A stretch of DNA of 23,151 nucleotides from an uncultured Lachnospiraceae bacterium (GTDB taxonomy: Bacteria; Bacillota; Clostridia; Lachnospirales; Lachnospiraceae). The stretch is from assembly GCA_910585895.1 (NCBI GenBank), contig CAJUHY010000043.1, forward strand, positions 1 to 23,151, in the 5' to 3' direction. Shown piece by piece: positions 7,074 through 13,761 of this stretch. A model generated the notes under the pieces. That model searched no databases and was not told the DNA's origin. It saw nothing but the letters and a program-made list of their open reading frames with translations. How positions within the stretch are numbered: position 1 is the stretch's first letter; each line of letters starts with the position of its first letter. The position numbers and the translations under genes are program-made.

Positions 7074-10000
7074 AGGGCAAGGCTGTATATTACCGCGTTG
7101 GGCGCATATCAGGCATACATTAATGGCAGCCAGGTAGGAGAATGGGATGAGGAGGGAAAAGTGATTTACCACCACATGAATCCCGGTTATGGAAATGCCA
7201 ATATGAGCCTCGGTTATCAGACTTATGACGTAACGTCTTTTCTGGCGGGGGCGGAATCTGCGGCGGTGGCAATTAATGCCGGAACCGGATGGTACAATGG
7301 TATGGGCAATACGGATGTCAGCAGCCCGGCAGTGAAGGCGCTTCTGCTGGTTGATTATGCGGATGGCAGCAGCCAGGTCCTAAAGACGAATACTGCGGAC
7401 TGGAAAGGAACGCTTGCCGGGGGAATTACCGCCAGCGGCGTTTATTATGGAGAGGATTACAATGCCATTTTTGCCAGAGAACTTGGGGATTACACGAAGG
7501 CAGGCTATGATGACAGCGCCTGGGTCAATGCACGGGGCAGTGGGGAAGGAAGCGGACAGCCGGCAAGCCCCTGCATTGTCAATCAGTTTCCGCAGCAGAC
7601 ATCCACGTATGTGCGCCTTCTTGTACATGAGTCAGGTCCGGCGATTGAGAGTTCCAGGGAGAATCTGCTGCAGATTATGGAATTGGAGCTTCTGGACGCA
7701 GAAAAGAATAATCTGGTGAGAAATCTTGTGCCGGAAATTTCTAATTGCTGGGAGCCGACCGGGCAGTGGAATAAGAAGTTTCTGACGGATGGCGACCTGG
7801 GATTGAACAGCGGCAACGGTTATACTTCCAATATGATGGGCAGCAGCGGACAGGCTTCCTATCATTTTGCGGAACCCGTGGGTTTCACGTTTAATCTTGG
7901 CGCTGCCAAATCATTTGAGACCTTAAAGCTGTATCCAAGGACAAGTGAGAAGTCCGTGTCTGGCAATGAGTGCGCGAATTATCCTAAGAATTACACGCTG
8001 CAGGTTTCGCAGGATGGGCAGAACTGGACGGATGTAGATTTGAATGGAGAAGCAGCGGGAGCAGATTATACGGTAGAGAGTCTGCGTAATACTGAATTGT
8101 TCCCGGAAGTTCAGGCGGCGCATATGGATACAGAATTTGGCAAAAATATTACGGCGAAGAAGGTAAGAATCAGCGTATCGCAGGTAGGGCCGGCAGTCTA
8201 TGAGGCAAACGACAATGATAAGGAGAACCGTCTGCAGATTATGGAGCTTGAGTTGTGGGACGGCGCGAAGAATGTTGCAGCAGGCGTGGTTCCGAAGGTC
8301 AGCAATAATTTTGAGGCGGGTACGCAGTGGCGGGCTTCTAACCTTACAGACGGAGATTACGGCGTGGCTTCCGATGCAGGCTATACTTCTGATATTTTAG
8401 GGAAGATGGAGCCGGTTATGCAATTGGAGGAACCTGTCACCATAGAATTTGATTTTGCAGAGGCTGTAAATTTTTCCAGCTTGCGCGTGTTCCCCAGAAG
8501 CGGCAAGGATTCTGTTCTGGGCGGGATTTATGCCAATTATCCGAAAATATATACGGTCTCTGTTTCGGAAAATGGGACAGATTGGAAAGAGATTGTAAAA
8601 GACGAAGATAAGGGGATGGTAAGGAAGTTGGAGGACTTACAGAATATGAGAATGTCCACAGCATCTTTTCCAGGTGTAATCCGGGCGCAGAACGGCCTTC
8701 CAGGGCGGATGACAGGAGAATTTGACCAGAATCCGGTATCTGCAGTCGTATACAGCACGGCCAAGGCACAGTCTGAGTATAAGGGCGGCGAGATTGACCC
8801 GGTTGCAGAATATGCAGGAGCAGACATGTTTGCCCACGGAATTTCCTTGGCAAAGGGGCAGACTATGGTCGTAAATATGGGACAGAATCTGACAGCAGTG
8901 CCCAACATCCGTTTTTCGGCTCCTTGCGGCGCCAGGGCGCGTCTGCGGTTTGCGGAGATGCTCAATGATGGGAGTGAAGTTGGAAAGGGCGCCACACAGG
9001 CGGACGGCCCCAAAGGTTCCATTTACCAGAAGAGTTTAAGAAATGCGCGTTCGCAGGCAACGTATGTCTTTCATGGGGAGGGCGTGGAAACGTATCAGCC
9101 CAGCATGTCCTTCTTCGGTTACCAGTATGTGGAACTGACTGCCAGCGATGACATGGTCGTCTATGGACTGACCTCAAAGGGTATCTCCTCCGTTTCAGAG
9201 CAGACCGGGCAGATAACTACTAATAATGCGGATGTCAATAAATTTTTTAATAATGTTTTGTTTGGTCAGCTCAGCAATTATTACACAGCTCCTACCGACT
9301 GCAACCAGAGGGATGAACGTCTGTCATGGACCGGAGATACCCAGGCGTTTGCCCAGACGGCAGTATACAATTTCAATTCCTATGCATTTTTGCAGGATAT
9401 GCAGGAAATATTTAATGAAAACACAAAGAAAAATGGCTATGTGGCTGCCGTGACAGATATGGTGGATACCAATGCCTTTTTCGGCAACTGGGCGGCAGGT
9501 TGGAGTGATGTGCTGATTATCGTACCCTGGGCGCTGTACCAGCAGACCGGAGATATTAGTTTCCTGGAGGATAACTGGGAATATCTGGACATATATATGC
9601 AGTTCCTTGCAGGAAAAGAGCGCGGCGCGCACCAGTGTTGGATTCCCAATAATGCCAGAAATTACGGAGACTGGCTCTCGTTTCAGGGAACCAGTATAGA
9701 GGTGATGTATGATTATTATTATGGATATATGAATCAGCTGATGGCGCAGATAGCCGGTATTCTCGGCATTGAGGAGAAGCAGGCAGCGTACCAGGAGAAG
9801 TTTGAAAATATCAAACAGACATTCCTTGCTGCCCATGTGACGTTTGCGGATGGAGACCTGGTTATAAAATCAGGGGAAGGAAATAAGAATTACCAGTTTA
9901 TGTACAGCGCCGGCAAAGGCGGCGTGTGGGAGAACAATTCCCAGACTTCCCTGCTGTGGATGTTAAAACTTGGCTTCTATGAGAGTGAAGAGATGCGGGC

Positions 10001-11492
10001 AGCAGCAGAGAAGCTGCTGATTGAAAATATTAAAAATGAAAGTCCTGACCCATCCAGTATTCGTGCACAGGCGGGGAAGAATACGCTTGCCGTTGGATTT
10101 TTGGGCTCTAATGTCATAACTCCGGTACTGACGGATACCGGAAATGCGGAAGTCTCCTATGATTTATTGCTGCAGGATGGCCTGCCCTCCTGGCTTTTTG
10201 AGGTAAAGGCCGGCGCTACCACTGTGTGGGAGCGTTGGAATTCCTACACACCTGGCGTAGGTTTTGGCGACAGTGAGATGAATTCGTTTAACCATTACGC
10301 CTATGGCTCTGTCGTAGAGTGGATGTACCGCTATATGGCAGGTATCAGCGCCGATGTGGAGAGTCCGGGATTTAAACATATAGTTTTGCAGCCTACGATG
10401 GATACTGGGAAAAAATATAATGATCAAGAACGTATCAGCAACGTAACTGCTTCTTATGAATCTTTGTATGGGCGAATTGATTCATCGTGGAAGAGCGAGG
10501 AAGGGAAACTTGCATTTTACCATGCCAGGATTCCTGCAAATACGACAGCGACCCTGTATCTGCCGACAAAAGATGTGGATCTGGGGCAGCTTCCCGCTGT
10601 AAAGGGTGTCGTATTTAAAGGATTGACAGAGCACAATGGCAATGAAGTTGCAGAATTCATGCTTGAATCCGGCGGCTATGATTTTACAGTCAGCGGTGGA
10701 AGGCTCATTCCTGCTCCTGCCGAAGGATATGGCAAGGAAGATGGTAACGGCAGCGTGGGTGGTAATGGAGAGAATTCAGGTGATAAAGACGATTATAAAG
10801 GAGATAAGATTTCCCTGTCTGTCTGCCAGATTGGCAATATTCCTGTGCAGTATTATAATGGTCAGAAAAAAACGCCGGGCGTGAATGTTAAATATCAGGG
10901 AAAAACGCTGGTGGAAAATACGGATTATACGCTTACTTACAGCAATCATACGAAGATAGGCAATGCCAGCGTGACTTTGAGCGGAAAAGGGAAATATACC
11001 GGGACGGTTGCCAGGACATTTGTGATCACTGTTAAGAATAATGCTTCTTACACGGTGGGAAATTATAAATACCGCATTACAAATGCACAGACAAACGGCA
11101 AAGGTACGGTCAGTCTTACTGGTGTAAAGAGCAATTCCCTAAAGAAGAGATTGAAGAGGATTACGGTCGCCCCTTCTGTTAAAATCGGCGGTAAAAATTT
11201 TAAAGTGACGAAAATTGGCAGCAATGCTTTTAAGAATTGCGTCAAGGTATCAAGTGCAGAGATAAAGGCGAATGTGACGGCGATTGGCAGCAAAGCATTT
11301 TATAACTGCAGGAAATTAAAAAAACTTACCATACGCAGTACGAAATTAAAAACGGTCGGCAAAAATGCGCTGCAGAAAATCCATGCCAGAGCTTCCGTGC
11401 GCGTACCAAAAACAAAACTAAAAACATATCAGAAAAAATTAAAAGGAAAGGGGCAGAAAAAGACGGTCAAAATAATTGCCATCAAAAAATAA
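7026..11492 (+). CDS. GH78 alpha-L-rhamnosidase with discoidin-like and leucine-rich repeat modules, 5'-truncated
   Basis: About 1488 residues. It would release terminal rhamnose from plant or microbial glycans outside the cell. The first clear homology is the rhamnosidase N-terminal domain (ARLYITALGAYQAYING, from 7078). Two tandem discoidin-like modules are inserted (about 7611-8610). The GH78 (alpha/alpha)6 catalytic domain follows: the acid motif DCNQRDERLSWTGD starts at about residue 758, and TTVWERW holds the probable catalytic-base Glu at about residue 1069. After a Gly/Asn linker come an Ig-like module (about 10800-11030) and BspA-type leucine-rich repeats with a very Lys-rich end, typical of surface display. 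No signal peptide is present: the 5' end is missing and the frame runs back only into antisense araC. ATG 7026 is nominal (GTG 6999 is also open); neither has a ribosome site. It is probably silent although the rest of the frame is undamaged. Confidence 0.85.
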   Translation: MFENYAFRIRYGRIYHRARLYITALGAYQAYINGSQVGEWDEEGKVIYHHMNPGYGNANMSLGYQTYDVTSFLAGAESAAVAINAGTGWYNGMGNTDVSSPAVKALLLVDYADGSSQVLKTNTADWKGTLAGGITASGVYYGEDYNAIFARELGDYTKAGYDDSAWVNARGSGEGSGQPASPCIVNQFPQQTSTYVRLLVHESGPAIESSRENLLQIMELELLDAEKNNLVRNLVPEISNCWEPTGQWNKKFLTDGDLGLNSGNGYTSNMMGSSGQASYHFAEPVGFTFNLGAAKSFETLKLYPRTSEKSVSGNECANYPKNYTLQVSQDGQNWTDVDLNGEAAGADYTVESLRNTELFPEVQAAHMDTEFGKNITAKKVRISVSQVGPAVYEANDNDKENRLQIMELELWDGAKNVAAGVVPKVSNNFEAGTQWRASNLTDGDYGVASDAGYTSDILGKMEPVMQLEEPVTIEFDFAEAVNFSSLRVFPRSGKDSVLGGIYANYPKIYTVSVSENGTDWKEIVKDEDKGMVRKLEDLQNMRMSTASFPGVIRAQNGLPGRMTGEFDQNPVSAVVYSTAKAQSEYKGGEIDPVAEYAGADMFAHGISLAKGQTMVVNMGQNLTAVPNIRFSAPCGARARLRFAEMLNDGSEVGKGATQADGPKGSIYQKSLRNARSQATYVFHGEGVETYQPSMSFFGYQYVELTASDDMVVYGLTSKGISSVSEQTGQITTNNADVNKFFNNVLFGQLSNYYTAPTDCNQRDERLSWTGDTQAFAQTAVYNFNSYAFLQDMQEIFNENTKKNGYVAAVTDMVDTNAFFGNWAAGWSDVLIIVPWALYQQTGDISFLEDNWEYLDIYMQFLAGKERGAHQCWIPNNARNYGDWLSFQGTSIEVMYDYYYGYMNQLMAQIAGILGIEEKQAAYQEKFENIKQTFLAAHVTFADGDLVIKSGEGNKNYQFMYSAGKGGVWENNSQTSLLWMLKLGFYESEEMRAAAEKLLIENIKNESPDPSSIRAQAGKNTLAVGFLGSNVITPVLTDTGNAEVSYDLLLQDGLPSWLFEVKAGATTVWERWNSYTPGVGFGDSEMNSFNHYAYGSVVEWMYRYMAGISADVESPGFKHIVLQPTMDTGKKYNDQERISNVTASYESLYGRIDSSWKSEEGKLAFYHARIPANTTATLYLPTKDVDLGQLPAVKGVVFKGLTEHNGNEVAEFMLESGGYDFTVSGGRLIPAPAEGYGKEDGNGSVGGNGENSGDKDDYKGDKISLSVCQIGNIPVQYYNGQKKTPGVNVKYQGKTLVENTDYTLTYSNHTKIGNASVTLSGKGKYTGTVARTFVITVKNNASYTVGNYKYRITNAQTNGKGTVSLTGVKSNSLKKRLKRITVAPSVKIGGKNFKVTKIGSNAFKNCVKVSSAEIKANVTAIGSKAFYNCRKLKKLTIRSTKLKTVGKNALQKIHARASVRVPKTKLKTYQKKLKGKGQKKTVKIIAIKK
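7611..8610 (+). repeat. Tandem duplication of a discoidin-like module inside the rhamnosidase
   Basis: Two units of about 150 residues begin near 7611 and 8163, a period of about 550 bases. Shared landmarks are ENLLQIMELELLD against ENRLQIMELELWD, then LTDGD, GYTS, LKLYPR against LRVFPR, ANYPKNYT against ANYPKIYT, and a final DGQNWTDV against NGTDWKEI. The pattern fits F5/8-type (discoidin, CBM32-like) carbohydrate-binding domains. They interrupt the N-terminal rhamnosidase domain. Confidence 0.75.
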
Positions 11493-11553
11493 AGAATAAA
11501 AATCTGGTTATTATGAAATACTACTTCCAAAGATGGAAAAAGGAAGTGAGTAT

Positions 11554-11760
11554 ATGAGTCATAGTACCATTTATCGGATATGCCTACTGGTAGTTGTGAT
11601 ACTCGCGATTATCGGAGGCATATTTTATTACGTGAATTATCTGGAAAGCCAGGCGAAAGTGACTGAGGGAACTCTTGTCATGGAGGATTCTGCGGATGGA
11701 CTGCAGGAGGATGATACATCAGTCAGTATGGTGGCGGAATGGCATAAGGCGGTGGCATAA
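11554..11760 (+). CDS. Small single-pass membrane protein upstream of spoVAA
   Basis: 68 residues: a short N terminus, one hydrophobic segment (ICLLVVVILAIIGGIFYYV, about 8-26), then an acidic tail with EDSADGLQEDD. No family was recognised. The ATG at 11554 has AAAGGAAGTGAG just upstream; an in-frame ATG at 11533 lacks a good site. The stop codon directly abuts the spoVAA ATG at 11761, so the two are probably co-transcribed and the protein may act in the forespore membrane. A GAATA at 11494-11498, suggestive of a sigma-G -35 element, lies upstream, but no convincing -10 was found. Confidence 0.65.
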   Translation: MSHSTIYRICLLVVVILAIIGGIFYYVNYLESQAKVTEGTLVMEDSADGLQEDDTSVSMVAEWHKAVA

Positions 11761-12402
11761 ATGGCGGAGATTGTATATCTGAAAATTGAACAGAATGTGA
11801 AAGTGACAGAGCCATCAGTAATCTTGAAAGATATTGCCAAGATTACCAGTACGAACCGTCCGCTCATCAATAAAATGAAACAGATGAAAGTTTATAATTT
11901 TCACATGCCGGCAAATCAGAGTAAGAAAAAAATGCAGATGCAGGCATTTTCTGTGCTTAAGATTATTGAGTTGATTGGGCAGGAATTTCCCAGTGTGGAA
12001 ATACAGAATATCGGCGAAAAAGATTTTGTGATTGAGTATGCGCCTAAAGAGGAGCCCAAATGGCTTCTGTATTTAAAGACAGTTGTTTTGTGTATCTTAA
12101 TCTTTTTTGGCTCGGCATTTACCATTATGACGTTTAACAATGACGTGGGCGTAGGGGAAGTTTTTGCGGATTTCTATCAGCAGGTTATGGGGACGGAATC
12201 GAACGGCTTCACGGTTCTGGAAGTATGTTATTCGATTGGATTATTCCTGGGAATTATGGTGTTCTTCAACCATGTAGGACATAAAAAAATAACCCCGGAC
12301 CCCACGCCAATCCAGGTGGAGATGCGTACCTACGAGAAAGATGTAGATACCACATTTATTGAAAACTGCGGGCGGAAAGGGTCGAGCAATGATGTGGATT
12401 AG
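11761..12402 (+). CDS. spoVAA: Stage V sporulation protein AA
   Basis: 213 residues. A soluble N-terminal domain (about 1-100) is followed by two membrane segments (WLLYLKTVVLCILIFFGSAF at about 101-120 and a second one containing GLFLGIMVFFNHV at about 155-175) and the family-typical ending PTPIQVEMRTYEKDVD. This matches Bacillus SpoVAA in size, architecture and the FGSAFTIMTFNNDV and YSIGLFLGIMVFFNH stretches. SpoVA proteins act in dipicolinic acid movement across the inner spore membrane. It overlaps spoVAB by 14 bases. Confidence 0.92.
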   Translation: MAEIVYLKIEQNVKVTEPSVILKDIAKITSTNRPLINKMKQMKVYNFHMPANQSKKKMQMQAFSVLKIIELIGQEFPSVEIQNIGEKDFVIEYAPKEEPKWLLYLKTVVLCILIFFGSAFTIMTFNNDVGVGEVFADFYQQVMGTESNGFTVLEVCYSIGLFLGIMVFFNHVGHKKITPDPTPIQVEMRTYEKDVDTTFIENCGRKGSSNDVD

Positions 12403-12817
12403 GGAGATATTTCTGGGGTTTATCGGTTTGGCAAGCGGAACGGCGGTTTCCGCCGGTGTGTTTAGTTTTATCATCACCGTAGGGGTAGTGCCGAGGATTA
12501 TCGGCAAGAGCCGCACGGCAACAGATATCGTGCTCTATGAGAATGCAGTGATTCTGGGCGGCGTATGCGGAAATATTTTTGCGCTGTTCCATATCCAGAT
12601 GCATCTGGGGATTTGGCTGGTAATCCTGTTCGGCTTGTCGGCGGGTGTCTTTGTCGGCTGTCTGGCGGTGGCGCTTGCGGAAATCCTCAACACTTTTCCC
12701 ATCATGTTCCGCCGCTTTGGTATCAAAGAGGGGCTGAGCTGGATTATGCTGTTCATGGCGTTGGGGAAGATGGCAGGAGCGTTTTATTTCTATGCCAACC
12801 ATATGCAAGAGATGTGA
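12389..12817 (+). CDS. spoVAB: Stage V sporulation protein AB
   Basis: 142 residues, almost entirely hydrophobic with about four membrane helices (for example SAGVFSFIITVGVVPRIIG and LVILFGLSAGVFVGCLAVAL). Position directly after spoVAA, the overlap with it, the size and the VPRI motif fit SpoVAB of the SpoVA spore channel. The ATG at 12389 (followed by a second ATG at 12392) is served by GGAAAGGG at 12373-12380. The open frame begins further upstream at 12359, but that start lies inside spoVAA and has no better site. Confidence 0.9.
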   Translation: MMWIREIFLGFIGLASGTAVSAGVFSFIITVGVVPRIIGKSRTATDIVLYENAVILGGVCGNIFALFHIQMHLGIWLVILFGLSAGVFVGCLAVALAEILNTFPIMFRRFGIKEGLSWIMLFMALGKMAGAFYFYANHMQEM

Positions 12818-12899
12818 GTAACGATACAGAACCAATCAGGTAATTGTGAAATCCACTGATTTACTTAATTTCATGTACAATTAATTGAAGGGAGAAATC

Positions 12900-13379
12900 A
12901 TGGCGCAGCAAGAGACAATGAAACAGAAAGAAAAGAAGAATCAGGAATATAATGAATACGTCAAGCAGGTGACCCCTACGCATTCCTTGCCGGCAAACAT
13001 GGCGAAAGCTTTTGTGGTGGGAGGAATTATCTGTGTAATTGGGCAGTTTATTTTAAATATGGCAGCCAGTAATTTTAATCTGGATAAGGAGACTGCCGGG
13101 GGCTGGTGCAGCATGATTTTGGTTTTCTTAAGTGTGCTGCTGACCGGGCTTAACATTTATCCTTCTATTGCCAACTGGGGCGGCGCAGGTGCGTTGGTGC
13201 CCATCACCGGGTTTGCCAATTCCGTGGCGGCGCCGGCAATTGAGTTCCAAAAAGAGGGGCAGGTCTTTGGCATTGGCTGTAAGATATTTACAATTGCGGG
13301 ACCGGTCATTCTCTATGGAATTTTTACCAGCTGGGCGCTGGGATTGATTTACTGGGTATTGAAACTGATAGGAGTATGA
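12900..13379 (+). CDS. spoVAC: Stage V sporulation protein AC
   Basis: 159 residues. A charged N terminus (about 1-35) precedes several membrane helices. Family hallmarks are AFVVGGIICVIGQ, LLTGLNIYPSIANWGGAGALVPITGFANSV (quoted here only for its GAGALVPITGFANS core) and EFQKEGQVFGIG. SpoVAC is the mechanosensitive-channel-like subunit for dipicolinic acid transport. ATG 12900 has GAAGGGAG at 12888-12894; an in-frame TTG at 12885 is less likely. The 82-base gap from spoVAB contains a TAATTGT/ACAATTA inverted repeat (12841-12847 and 12877-12883). spoVAD and spoVAE, which normally follow, are absent here. Confidence 0.93.
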   Translation: MAQQETMKQKEKKNQEYNEYVKQVTPTHSLPANMAKAFVVGGIICVIGQFILNMAASNFNLDKETAGGWCSMILVFLSVLLTGLNIYPSIANWGGAGALVPITGFANSVAAPAIEFQKEGQVFGIGCKIFTIAGPVILYGIFTSWALGLIYWVLKLIGV

Positions 13380-13393
13380 AGGAGGAATTGCGT

Positions 13394-13591
13394 ATGGATG
13401 GAAAAGCAGTTAACAGTTATGAAATGCCTATGGGCTTAAGTTTCCAACTTGGGATGAATCCCAAGGCGATGGATGTGTATGGCAAATTGAACGATGAGGA
13501 AAAACGCCAGGTGGTAGAGGCGGCAAGGAATGTTACCACCAAATCAGAAATGCACCAGATTGTAGAAGGGCTGGAGCAGAATTTCTGTTGA
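13394..13591 (+). CDS. Small protein of unknown function downstream of spoVAC
   Basis: 65 residues with the pattern YEMPMGLSFQLGMNPKAMD, then YGKLNDEEKRQVVEAARNV and a final SEMHQIVEGL. Small Firmicute proteins of the same general form (P-x-G-aliphatic near the N terminus, A-M-x2-[YF] and a KxEM helix) are common, but I know no function for them. AAGGAGGAA at 13379-13387 is ideally placed for ATG 13394. An ATG at 13376 overlapping the spoVAC stop is in frame but sits on top of that site. It is likely the last gene of the spoVA transcript. Confidence 0.7.
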   Translation: MDGKAVNSYEMPMGLSFQLGMNPKAMDVYGKLNDEEKRQVVEAARNVTTKSEMHQIVEGLEQNFC

Positions 13592-13615
13592 TGCTGCATG
13601 TGTGCTTGTTCTGGG

Positions 13616-13641
13616 CATGTTACAGAATCACTGTAAGCATG
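13616..13641 (+). other. Stem-loop between the spoVA and cas regions
   Basis: TTACAG (13620-13625) and CTGTAA (13631-13636) pair around a 5-base loop, extended by CATG (13616-13619) with CATG (13638-13641) past a one-base bulge. It has no T tract, so it is only a possible transcription end for the spoVA unit. The rest of 13592-13720 shows no gene and no clear promoter for cas3. Confidence 0.35.
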
Positions 13642-13720
13642 GCAGTATTGAGTAAGCAGTATGAAAAACTGCGCTTTTTATGCAAAAATGAGGTAAGAGG
13701 AGTGCATACCCTAAGGAAAT

Positions 13721-13746
13721 ATGTTATTCTTAGGAAAGAATAACAT
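13721..13746 (+). promoter_or_regulatory. Perfect 10-bp inverted repeat immediately upstream of cas3
   Basis: ATGTTATTCT (13721-13730) and AGAATAACAT (13737-13746) are perfect arms around TAGGAA. The right arm abuts the AAGGAG ribosome site (13747-13752). A near-direct repeat, CTAAGGAAA at 13711-13719 and CTTAGGAAAG at 13729-13738, overlaps it. It could be an operator for a dimeric repressor, or an RNA hairpin affecting cas3 translation. No T tract follows, so it is not a terminator. Confidence 0.6.
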
Positions 13747-13761
13747 AAGGAGAGTATGCAA

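Noticed and set aside
11166..11174. GTCGCCCCT, the first nine bases of the CRISPR repeat, inside the rhamnosidase gene.
   Set aside because: The match stops after nine bases, and it lies in a well-defined coding region far from the array; most likely chance.
11494..11520. GAATA followed after 15 bases by TGAAATA as a sigma-G promoter for the spoVA unit.
   Set aside because: The -35 fits but the -10 matches the CATnnTA consensus only at its last two bases.
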